Positions 1 to 11,700 of a DNA stretch of 64,000 nucleotides are shown here, piece by piece. The notes under the pieces are model-generated. The model ran no database searches and was not told where the DNA came from. It saw only the letters and a program-made list of their open reading frames with translations. This DNA comes from Heracleum sosnowskyi (Eukaryota > Streptophyta > Magnoliopsida > Apiales > Apiaceae). Where the stretch lies: assembly GCA_030848705.1 (NCBI GenBank), contig CM061245.1, positions 80,711,564 through 80,775,563 of the forward strand, written 5' to 3'. Positions within the stretch are counted from its first letter, which is position 1. Each line of letters begins with the position of its first letter. A program made the position numbers and the translations under genes.

Positions 1-177
1 AAAGACCCATATTTAAGAGGGAACCATCATTTTAGGTTCCATTGCAATTGCACTGGTATAGAATAAAATTAATACAAAGAAGAAAAATGCTAGGTAATCA
101 TAAAAATTTCCATAAAAGTCATCAAAATATCATGTGTCTACAATTGGTGAATATAAAAGTAATTAATAATATGGACC

Positions 178-1706
178 TTAGGGTTTCGGGCATGAAAACG
201 CAGCGGAAACATCGCTTAAAACAGAAAAATTAACGAAACCCTTCGCATGATCCATGCGAAAAACGATATTTAATTCTTGGATAAGAATATGTTTACCTTT
301 TTGAAGCTTTACGATTGGTTGACAGATGGAGGTCCTTACTTTAATCACCACGTATCCCTTGAGCCAAGATCTACGTCTCTAAATCAGTCCACACGAACGC
401 TTGATCGTCCAACGATCACCAGAGTTTGGTACTAGCTAAGAACCAGCTTCGAATCTCTCTCTCTCTAGCCTCTCCTTGATGTAGAGCATCTAGGGTTTTT
501 AACAAAAACGAATTCTGAAAAACTTAACCCTAAAATAATACATCTTAATGTATTTATATGGAGAGAGTTTTTGGACCTTTACCTAATCTGATCGAGCTTC
601 CAAAACCCAATCTGATTATTAGTAGTATTTTTATTATATTCGAATTATTATATAATTAATCAAGTCCTACTTAATTAATTCAATAATTCAATATAATAAT
701 AATAATTCATTTAAATTCAAAATTTAAATAAAACTTCGTTTAAAACGTTTTTTGTGTGTGACCCTTTAGGTTATTATTACGTTGGCAATAATTTGAATAT
801 CTCATAATAAAATTATAAACAATGAGCAGCATCTAGTAATACATCATTGCTACCCAAGTAATAATAATAATTGGTGATCCAATTAAACCTTTCGTGAATA
901 ATGTTCCATGTAATATAATCCTTTTAACCTTATATTATAGATTAAACTCAAGGCATGGTTTGTGTCACCCTCTTCATCATTTAATCCTGGTTTACTTGAT
1001 CAATGAGTACACTATTAAACAAATCACTATTTGAGCATGGCCATGCATTTCATAGTCTCATTCAATCAAGAGACCAATAATATCACTCCTAAAATAGGAG
1101 GGTTAAATCCTATATCTATCATTAATATTTCTCATATGATTCATAATATACCCAATGTCCACCTTTATCATTGCCCGGTCAAAGGAAACTTTGAGTAGAA
1201 TCAAAGTATATTAATTCTCATATAGAAATATAATGATTTCAAGTCTAAGGATCATTACACCATTATCACTGTGAGAATTACTTATGACACTTGATAACAT
1301 TTACCATGAAGAATTCACACGGTGGGTCTATCCAGTGCCATATTTTTCTAACATGCACTTATGTCTTTGACTTTAGTATTACCATACTAATGACCAATGA
1401 GATGTGGTAATCTATCAACAAACATACTAGTCTTAATGCATTATTATTGTCCTCAAATAATAATACTCGACTAGGTATCTTTAGGATTATAAACACTATT
1501 CATATAATCTCATTTCTAAGTCACATACTTAGAGATATAGAATGCATGCTTATATTCCAAGGACATTTATTATTCTAATATTTATATCGCAGTTAATAAA
1601 GACATAATAAATAAATAAAGAAAATCCAATAGAACATATTTATTAATAATCAAAATGTCTTTCCCAAGAACATTATAGTATTGTCTCTAGGGCACAAATA
1701 CTAACA
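178..1706 (-). mobile_element. Solo LTR of a copia-type retrotransposon
   Basis: Read on the minus strand, the block begins TGTTAGTATTTGTGCCC, a typical plant copia LTR start, and ends in CCCTAA, so the expected terminal CA is lost or mutated. The 5-mer GGACC flanks both sides (173-177 and 1707-1711), as expected of a target-site duplication. No primer-binding site, polypurine tract or coding sequence adjoins it, so it is best read as a solo LTR left by LTR-LTR recombination. Its AT-rich body and a CT-rich patch near 455-470 recall the layout of the LTR at 4762-6449, but the two are different families. Confidence 0.75.
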
Positions 1707-1866
1707 GGACCAGCGTGCATTTACATGAATCCCTCCAATCAGAACACTCCATTTTGCCAACTCACTATTGACAAGTCATTCTGGAAACTTTTATGAGGAT
1801 TTTTTTATTATTCCCTACCATTACTCTACAAAGAATGAGAAAAAAAAAATACTTCACTCCATGAAA

Positions 1867-2096
1867 TGAAAGTGTTTGTCCTAAATCCAATCATGTATGA
1901 TGAGTTAGGAAGAAATTTCTTGTATTCTTATTTGATTTCATTAATGTTAATAAAAGACTTGTTTTGTTTTTATTACGGGCTTTATCTATTTAAAGTGTTT
2001 TAAATAAGATGTTCCATAGTTTAGAGTAAAGCTTCTAGAATTATAATGAGATTATAATAGTGAGATCTAGAAGATTATAACTCTAGACTTAAACAG
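1867..2096 (+). repeat. 5' LTR remnant of the copia element
   Basis: This stretch matches the first 230 bp of the 3' LTR at 4762-4991 with about two mismatches seen by eye. Similarity stops abruptly after TAGACTTAAACAG, where coding sequence begins; this is the deletion junction. Confidence 0.9.
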
Positions 2097-4747
2097 ATGA
2101 TGAAAATCTCACCTATTTGTGGCACTGCAGACTTGGTCATATTAGTGAAAATAGACTTCGTACATTGCATAAGGAAGGGTTACTTGAACCCTTTGATTTT
2201 GAATCATATCCTACATGCGAGTCTTGTCTATTGGGTAAAATGACCAAATCTCCATTTAGTGGACATGGAGAGAGGGCTGCAGATTTGCTAGGATTGGTAC
2301 ACACAGATGTATGTGGACCGATGTCTACGCAAGCCATGGGTGGATTTTCATACTTCATTACTTTCACAGATGATCGATCTAGATTCAGATATGTGTATTT
2401 GATGAAACACAAGTCTGAAGCCTTTGAAAAGTTCAAAGAATACAAGAATGAAGTAGAGAAACAAACCAAACATAGTATTAAAACCCTTCGATCAGATCGA
2501 GGTGGTGAATACTTGAATGGTGAGTTTCTAGATTATCTCAAAGAAAATGGTATAGTCTCTCAGTGGACTCCTCCATATACTCCACAGTTGAATGGGGTAT
2601 CTGAAAGGAGAAATCGAACTTTGTTAGACATGGTTCGATCCATGATGAGCTATGCAGATCTTCCAGTATTCCTTTGGGGTTATGCATTGGAAACCTCAGC
2701 ATATTTACTGAATAAGGTGCCTTCCAAATCTGTTCCTCAAACTCCATATGAGATATGGAAAGAAAGGAAACCGAGTCTTAAACACGTTAAGATTTGGGGA
2801 TGTCCAGCTTATGTCAAGAAAGTTGACCCTGATAAGCTGGAATCTCGATCCGTTAAATGTAAGTTTGTGGGATATCCTAAATAGACTTTAGGGTATTACT
2901 TTTACACCGATCATAGGGTATTTGTCTCCAGACATGCTACCTTATTGGAAAAACAGTTTATCCTTGAAGGGAATAGTGGGAGCAAAATAGAACTTAATGA
3001 AGTTTAAGAAGCACAAACTACCACGGTTCAAGAGGAAACACCTGTTCAGACTGAACAACCTTCTGTGGAACATCCCATTCGTAGGTCAGAGAGAGTGTCT
3101 CGCCAACCTGAGAGGTATTATGGCCTTATCATTGAGAATGACAATGAGTTGTCAATCATTGATGATGACGACCCTATGACCTATAATGAGGCTATGAGTA
3201 GTATTGACTCAGAGAAATGGCAGAGTGCCATGAAATCCGAAATGGATTCTATGTATACCAACCAAGTATGGACTTTGGTTGAAGCACCCAAGGATGTGAA
3301 GCCTATTGGGTGCAAATGGGTATACAAGAGAAAGATTGGAGCAGACGACGAGGTGGAGACCTATATGGCCAGGCTCGTGGCAAAAGGATTCAGACAAAGG
3401 CAAGGGATTGACTTTGATGAAACTTTTTCACCTGTAGCCCTGTTAAAATCGATTCAGATTTTGCTTGCGATTGCTGCTTACTACGACTATGAGATCTGGC
3501 AAATGGACGTGAAAACAGCCTTCCTCAATGGGAAACTTGAAGAGGAAGTGTATATGACACAGCCAGAGGGTTTTGTTTCCAAAGGGAATGAACACCTAGT
3601 GTGTAAGATGCTACGAACCATATATGGATTAAGGCAAGCTTCTCGTAGATGGAACATCCGTTTTGATGAGACAATCAAAGAGTTTGATTTTATCAAAAAC
3701 ATAGATGAACCATGTGTCTACAAGAAGGTTAGAGGGAGCGTGGTAACATTTCTTGTGTTGTATGTGGATGACATACTTCTGATAGGAAATGATATACCGA
3801 TGCTACAATCAGTCAAAGTGTGGCTATCAAAGAACTTCACTATGAAGGACATGGGAGAAGCATCCTACATTCTCGGTATGAAGATCTATAGAGATAGATC
3901 TAGAAGAATGATAGGTCTTACCCAGGGTACATACATCGAGAAAGTTCTTAAAAGGTTCATCATGGAAAACTCCAAGAGAGGTCTCATACCAATGAGCCAT
4001 GGAGTATCCCTTTCCAAGAAGATGTCTCCTAAGACACCTGAAGAAAGGGAGCGTATGAGTAAGATTCCTTATGCTTCAGCAATAGGATCTATCATGTACA
4101 CGATGTTATGTACTAGGCCTGATGTTGCTCATTCAATTAGTGTGACGAGCAGATATCAGTCCAATCCAGGTGAAGACCACTGGAAAGCAGTGAAGAACAT
4201 CCTTAAGTATTTGCGAAGGACTAAGGATATTTTTCTTGTTTTTGGTGGATCTGAGTTGAAAATAGAGGGTTATACTGACTCTAGTTTTCAATCAGAAAGT
4301 GATGATAGCACATCCATGTTAGGGTACGTGTTTACTCTGAATGGTGGAGCGATTAGTTGGAAGAGTTCCAAACAGTCTACAACGGCTGACTCCACAGCGG
4401 AAGCAGAGTATATAGCTGCAAGTGAGGCTGCAAAAGAAGCCGTTTGGATGAGGAAATTTGTTTCTGAGTTGGGAGTTGTTCCTAGCATTGAGGAGCCTAT
4501 TGTGTTGTATTGTGATAACAACGCAGCAATAGCACAAGCCAAGGAACCTAGGTCTCATAAAAATACCAAACATGTTTTGCGGCGCTTTCATTTGATTAGG
4601 GAGATCATTGAAAGATGAGATGTCAAAATTGAGAGAGTTGACACACATAACAACGTAGCAGACCCACTCACAAAGACATTGTCTCAGATTCACTTTGATC
4701 ATCATAAAGAGAAGATGGGTATTAGATACCAGTGTGATTGGCTTTAG
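2097..4747 (+). pseudogene. Copia pol remnant: integrase, reverse transcriptase, RNase H
   Basis: A single reading frame (frame 2) runs from the deletion junction to a natural-looking stop at 4745-4747. The order is the tail of the GAG-pre-integrase zinc region (WHCRLGHIS), the integrase core (HTDVCGP, LRSDRGGEY, NGVSERRNR giving D-D-E), reverse transcriptase (MDVKTAFLNG, then YVDD near 3761) and RNase H (GYTDSSF, AEAEYIA, YCDNNAAI). Integrase before RT is diagnostic of Ty1/copia. Three in-frame stops break it, at 2882-2884, about 3004 and 4616-4618; past the last one the frame continues for 43 codons with the normal family C-terminus. Gag and protease are absent. Tork/Angela lineage is my reading from motif wording, not a phylogeny. 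Confidence 0.9.
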
Positions 4748-5946
4748 TTCAAGTGGGAGATTGAAAGTGTTTGTCCTAAATCCAATCATGTATGATGAGT
4801 TAGGAAGAACTTTCTTGTATTCTTATTTCATTTCATTAATGTTAATAAAAGACTTGTTTTGTTTTTATTACGGGCTTTATCTATTTAAAGTGTTTTAAAT
4901 AAGATGTTCCATAGTTTAGAGTAAAGCTTCTAGAATTATAATGAGATTATAATAGTGAGATCTAGAAGATTATAACTCTAGACTTAAACAGTTCCTGATC
5001 ATAGGATAACTAATCGGAAGTTGGTGAATCCGCAAAGATTGGTACATACTATGCTTGCTCCCGTCAGGAGGATGTCTGTTCTCATAGGCATTTGTGTGGT
5101 GACACTATAGCTAGTATGTAGGTGATTGTTAGGGAATAAGTTCACTGAACATGACTCGATAAGTTGAATAGCTAATGGAGTTTACTCACGTGTCAATAGT
5201 TATTCACTGAGTGATAGTTGTACAAGTATCCTTAGACTTGAGATCGTTAGAGTTATCTTGTATATAATGAACTATGCTTTGGATTAGTCCTTAGTCTCAA
5301 GGACATCCATTAGGTCTATTCTGGGCATATGGATTTGTGTATGGAGATAGTTAACGTCAATAGATGATCTATCCCTTCCAGTATAGGAAGAGAATATCCT
5401 ATGTTATTCTTAGTATGCGAGTTCTGGAATCTCTGGCCAGAGTGTATGAAATTAGAAAGGAGTTTCTAATTTGCATTAATATGAACTTAGCATTATGAAT
5501 AAGAAATCATATGATTAAATTTGATAAGGCCTGACACGAGATCCATGCCTTATATTTAATCGGGATATTGTAGGGTAGAAGGAATTGATTGTACTGAAAC
5601 TAGTCACTGACAGGTTCTTGGTATTCTAAGCAGTGAATTCATATTATCCGGATAGTCGCGATATGTTGAGAAGCATCACTCACGATGTAGAATAAATATA
5701 GTTAATTAGTTAATTATATTTAATGAATTATTAGAATTCATATAAATAATAAATAAAAGTTTATTATTATTTATTTCTACTACCGGCTTAATATTGAACC
5801 TACAGGGTCACACCATAAAAGAATATTTTCTTTGATGAAAATATTTAAATTATGAGAGAGGAAGAATTATTTTCTAAATAGTTTAGAAAAAGAAATAATG
5901 ATTAAAATAGTTTTAATCATTATTAAAGTATTTTAGAAATGTGGGG

Positions 5947-5948
<2 letters not shown>

Positions 5949-5999
<51 letters not shown>
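5949..5999. repeat. (TA)n microsatellite inside the copia 3' LTR
   Basis: About 25 uninterrupted TA units lie upstream of a candidate promoter sequence (CCTATAAATAGAATG near 6020) in the LTR. The number of units may be affected by sequencing. Confidence 0.95.
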
Positions 6000-6003
<4 letters not shown>

Positions 6004-6092
6004 AAAAACCCTAAAAGAGCCCTATAAATAGAATGAGATAGTTCATTCTAAGGCTCATCCTATTTTGTGAAAAAACCTAAAAAGGAGCTAGC

Positions 6093-6212
<120 letters not shown>

Positions 6213-6454
6213 AAAAGGTGTTAGAGATTTTTGAAGAAATCATCGAAGAAAAATTCTTGGTGGATACCGGTAGAGTGCTTCACACTCTGAGGAGCAACTG
6301 CTTGCAACCATCGTTTTAAAGCTTCGATTCTCAAGGTATGGTTACGATTACCCTCGATCTAAATTTTATATGTTTTTCTATATGTGCGATACATGGTTTT
6401 TACGGAATAAATGTTATATCACGCTTCCGCTCATCCGTAAATTCCTTCATGAAA

Positions 6455-6954
6455 CACTTAACACTCTTTATCCTACCAAAATTAAACATTTTAACTTCTC
6501 TCATTTCTCTACTTAAATCAAACTCTTTTTATTTATAAAATTATCTCAGTCTATCATTAAACACATCAAAAACTTTAGTACTTCCTAAAAATTAAGTCGT
6601 TATTTAAATTTAATCTTTTTTAAATCTTGACCTTCTCTTAAATATGACAACATGATCTCTTTTTTTGTGCAATTAAATAAGACAATTATGTTTAAATAGT
6701 AAATCAGTGAAGATTTTACATCTCTGAAAGTTTGTAGAGCCTTTTTCTTTTGAAATGTTACATTATGTATTAAATCCAAGAAATATATTGCTAAGACAAT
6801 TTTTAAATTGTAATTTTAATAATAAACATAGCCGCCTAAGTAATAAATTATTTTAATAAAATAGCAATCACTTTTATAAAAAGGTCCCCTTGTTTATTAT
6901 TTGCCTAGGGTCTCAAAAGGTTAAGGATCGGGCCCGAATGTCACGGAGAGATAT
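6455..6954. other. AT-rich spacer, no gene seen
   Basis: This lies between the copia element and the split solo LTR. It is AT-rich, with short ORFs only and no recognisable repeat boundary. Confidence 0.5.
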
Positions 6955-7922
6955 TGTTAGGAATTATGTTGATTCTTGATGATAACCAAATTAACTTTGT
7001 AAAATTTGTATAAGTTAAAATGTAACTTTCAACTGATAGCAGGTTGTTACAGTATTCGTCGAAAGGTAGCTTATTTCTTGATAAGTCTAAATGTAACACA
7101 CTCTTTCTTGTTCAAGTACTAACAGTTGAAATGTAATAGTGTAGGCCGAACAAGCTTTTTTTATTGACTTACAAATAGATATGTAAAATAGGGAGGCTAA
7201 CTGTAAATACACTGTGCCTTGTAATTTTACGTAAGTGAAATTGTATTTGAACGGATAGCCATTCAGCTTTCAACAGATGCACCTTGGAAAGCTTCAACGG
7301 ATAGCCATTCATCTTTCAACGGATGCACCTTGGAAAACTTCAACGAATGCAACCACAACACTTTCAACATATGCTACATCATTAACCTCAACCGATACCA
7401 CTTCAATTATTAACAGTTGAAATTGTGAAAGGAACAATTCTGACAAGTCACATGGGTTGATAAAACAGAAAGAGCATGGAAACCAGCATTTTGGGAAACC
7501 CTGAAGAAAATGAAGCATTCTATTTCCATATGGTCAAAAGAGATGATTCTTCAAGGACAATTAGCTAAAAGACAAATCATTACAAGGACCATAGGACTTA
7601 GAGTGAAAAAGCAAGCTTTTGGACTTTACCTACTGTACACTTTTATGTAGTTCAATTAAGCTTGTAAACTTGGAGTATATAACCAAGTGTTTCAATGTTT
7701 TTGTAGGCAAGAAATCAAATTTAGTGTTAAGAGCTTAAGCAATATTCCTTTGTAAATTGATGAAGCAAAAACATTGTAATTGCAGCTGTGAGTTTGTTTA
7801 AAAAGTACACAGAGATTTCTTCAAATAAAATCTCTCAGGTAGAACAATCAATCCACATGAATTTTTAATTCTTGTGTTATTAGTTTTCTGCAATTTCACA
7901 TTTCTGTTCTAAAGTTTAGCTT

Positions 7923-8764
7923 TGATATGGGTTAAAAATAACCCTAAAGACATAATTAATATTGCATTAATTAAACCTAGCTGGTCCATAAATAAGGCCC
8001 ATTAATGAGGCCCGAAACTCTAATTAAATATTAATTTCGTAATTAATATTTGGGCTAGAAGTACAACCTGTATTAGGAGACGTCCAATACAGACTTGTTC
8101 TAATACAATTGGGCTTGTTTCAATACAAGTCTGTTATGATATGGAAACAACTCCTACAAGGAAAGATCTAGAATTAATCCTTATCCACCGTCAAGGATAA
8201 GACTTATCCTTTAAGGAAGTGATAATACTTATCCACCGTCAAGGATACGACTTATCATTCAAGGAAGTGATAATATTTATCCACTGTCAAGGATAAGATT
8301 TATCCTTCAAGAAAGTGATAATACTTATCCATCGTCAAGGATAAGATTTATCCTTCAAGGAAATCAATACTTATCCATTAGGCTTCTAAACGCCTATATA
8401 AAGGGTCTGACCCCTCATCTCATAACTACGTTTTGGACACAGCTCCATACGTCACGTTTTGGACATAACTCCATACGTCATCTACTACGTTTTGGACACA
8501 GCTCCATACGTCATCTACAACGTTTTAGACTTCATCCTCGAATAAGGACATAAAAGTCACTACGTCCTTGGTGTGCCCCTGCCGCCATAGCCCCGAGGGC
8601 AACACCAAGAACTACGTTTTCTGGCTTGATTCTCAGCACTGATTGAGATACGTAGGCATCTTGTGAGGACCAATTTAGTCACGAAAAACAAGAGCAGCCA
8701 TTAAAGCTCGAAGCTCTCTAAACCCTAGCAATTAATTTACAAGTACGTTTTTAATTCCATAACA
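7923..8764 (+). repeat. 5' LTR of the Tat-like gypsy element
   Basis: It begins TGATATGGG and ends TTCCATAACA. It contains two internal repeat sets. The first is four to five copies of a roughly 50-bp unit (8177-8368) built on CTTATCCACCGTCAAGGATAAG-like sequence, whose ends can pair. The second is four copies of a roughly 30-bp unit based on CTACGTTTTGGACACAGCTC (8424-8530). A TATATAAAG sequence at about 8394 is a candidate promoter. Confidence 0.93.
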
Positions 8765-8783
8765 TTTGGCGCCGTCTGTGGGA
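8765..8783 (+). promoter_or_regulatory. Primer-binding site of the Tat-like element
   Basis: TTTGGCGCCGTCTGTGGGA follows the 5' LTR immediately. The TGGCGCC core is the usual start of a plant gypsy primer-binding site; I have not assigned the tRNA. Confidence 0.8.
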
Positions 8784-8797
8784 AGACAACATCAACC

Positions 8798-11700
8798 ATG
8801 ACAAACACACGAAGAACAACTCGAGATACTCAAACTTCTGAGGAGCTTCCTATCACCTCTGAGGCTGATGCTCACGGAAATCAACCACCGCCAACTACTG
8901 GCATTCAAGGGGCGAATATCCCCATCACCACCACTCAAGGACCGGAAATCCCAATTTCGGCTGAATGGATGAATACCATGCAAATGGTCATTCATGGATC
9001 TAATCCACAAGAGACCACTCACCAGCAACCAATCACGACATCCCCACTGCTCATGAATGCACCAAGTGGCCTTCAACTTCATACTACGGATATTCCCCAA
9101 TACGCAACTCAAACCCTTGGGATGCCAAGCTATGGCATGCCCCCTCGACCCATAGCGGGCGGTAGTGGTCTTAATCCCACTTACCACGAGGCGTACGTTC
9201 CTCCTTATATACAAGGTCTGGGACCCCAAAATCAACAAACTCAAACTCGAAGGACCCCTCTGATTCAAGACTACTCGGGTCCCTATACTGAGGACGAAAA
9301 TTATACATCTGGAGAAGAGAGGGATGTTGCCCCAAGGAGAAAGCGTTCTTCCCAAACAAATCGGGAACAACCTTAAACTACCAAGGAAAAGATTGCGGCC
9401 CATGAGGCAGAGGCTGCAAGGCTCAAAAAATTACTGGCAGAACAAGAGGCTGCGAAAGCACAAAACCAAGCAACTGGAAGAGTCCCGATAATCAACCTGG
9501 ACCCAACACCAGGAAGAACCAAGAGGGCTGAAGCCCCAAGGGGCGATCCGAGTGTTCTGTTGCCCCTAGGAGATCCTGATGATCCTACACCACCGTTTAC
9601 TCAAGACATTATGAAAGCTACTATATCCCGAAAATTTAAGATGCCAACGATCAAAACTTATGATGGAACGGGGGATCCCGCAAATCACGTAAGAACCTTC
9701 TCCAATGCACTGCTGTTGCAGCCAACCAATGATGCGGTCAAGTGTAGGGCGTTTCCACAAACCTTGGCAGGCATGGCCCAACGCTGGTATAGCCGTCTTC
9801 CTCCCAACTCTATTGGGTCTTTCAAGGAATTAAGTAAAGCATTCATCAATCAATTCGTTAGTGGAAGGGTGCACGAGAAAAGTTCTGCATCACTCATGGG
9901 AATCCAGCAAGGAAAGAATGAAGCTTTAAGGGATTACATCAACCGATTTACCCGGGAGGCTCTGAAAGTCCCGGACTTAGAGGACAAAGTAGCCATGATA
10001 GCCTTGCAGCAAGGAACCACTGATGATCACTTCAAAAGATCATTGGCAACACATCCACCCGAGAGCATGCTGAAGCTCCAAGATAGAGCCGGAAAGTACA
10101 TCAAGGCTGAAGAAAGCATGAGAAAGTATGAACCCACTACTGGTGACAGTGGAAATTCAAAGAAAAGAAAGGAAACTCAGGAGTACGACGTCAAGGAAAA
10201 GTTTCCCAGAACGTCAAAGGATTCTGATTCTCCACCCAAGAGGAACAATTTTGGGCCAAAGTTTACGGAGTATGCAAGATTGAACACTCCCAGGAGCCAA
10301 ATTCTGATGGAAATAACAAAGGAGGAGGATCTCCAATGGCCGAAGCCACTAAGGACTGATATGTCTAAACGGAATCAAAACCAATTCCGTCGGTTCCACA
10401 AGGAGGTCGGTCACGACACCGACGATTGTAGACAATTGAAAGATGAGATCGAGTTTCTGATACGGAGATGAAAGCTCAATAAATTCACCAAGGATGGAAA
10501 TCAAGGGAGTCAAAGAGGAAACTATGAAAGGAAGGTTTATGACAGAAGGGACAACGATCAAGATCGGAATCCCAAGCCCCGAGGGCCAGTTATCAACATG
10601 ATATTCGGGGGACCAACTGCTGCTGGGTCCTCCCAAAACTCAAGAAAGGCCTATGCCCGAGAAGTAATGACTGTGGTCGGAGAAGCACCGAAACGTGCCC
10701 GAACAGAAATATCAATAGGTTTTGATGATTCTGACTTGGAGGGAGTGAAGTTTCCCCACGATGATCCCTTAGTCATCGTACCTATTATAGGGAATTCTAA
10801 AACAAAGAGAGTTTTGGTCGATAATGGAGCTTCAGTGGACATCTTGTTCCATGATGCTTTTATCAAAATGGGCTATACTGACTCTCAGTTGACACCCTCG
10901 AATATGCCCATATATGGATTCAATGGAGTGGAGTCAAAGGTGGAAGGCACTATCCAACTCCCAATGACAATGGGGCAAGGGTCGAATACGTCTACTCAGA
11001 TGTTGAACTTCATAGTAATAAAGGCAACTTCGACCTACAATGCAATTCTGGGAAGGACGGGTCTTCATGCGTTCAAGGCCGTTGCCTCATCTTATCATCT
11101 GAAAATCAAGTTCCCAACGAGGAATGGAATTAGTGAAGAACGAGGAGACCAAAAGATGGCCAGAAGTTGTTACGTAGCCGCGTTAAGGCCCGATGGAATC
11201 GGGGGGCAGGTTCTCCCAATTAAAGATATGGATACTAGTGACAATGAGGACCGAAAAGGGAAACCAGTTGAGGATTTAATCCCAATTCCCTTAGTCCCTG
11301 GTGAACCGGAGAAGGTGACTTATGTTGGAGAACTATTGCCTGAACCATTGAAAAGCAAGCTCATATCTTTTCTTCAAGAGAACAATGACGTTTTTGCTTG
11401 GACAGCGGCTGACATGCCATGGATCGATCCCCAACTGATAACCCACAAATTGAATGTGGATCCTGAAAGGAAGACGGTGAAATAGAAGAAGAGAAATTTT
11501 GCTCCAGAGAGGCAAGAGGCCATTAAACAAGAAGTAGAAAAGCTTCTAGAGGCCGGATTCATTGAAGAGATACAATTCCCATAATGGTTGGCTAACCCGG
11601 TGATGGTCAAAAAAGGCCAATGGAAAATGGAGGATGTGTGTGGACTTCACTGATTTAAACGATGCATGTCCTAAGGGTTGTTTTCCCTTACCAAGGATTG

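Noticed and set aside
4319..4789. 156-codon minus-strand ORF over the RNase H region and LTR start
   Set aside because: It is a shadow of the copia pol frame and crosses into the LTR.
8177..8368. Regularly spaced repeats as a CRISPR array
   Set aside because: The spacers are themselves repeated, the sequence is inside a plant LTR, and the same array recurs in the other LTR.
8792..9403. 203-codon minus-strand ORF
   Set aside because: It is the antisense shadow of the Tat-like gag and resembles no protein.
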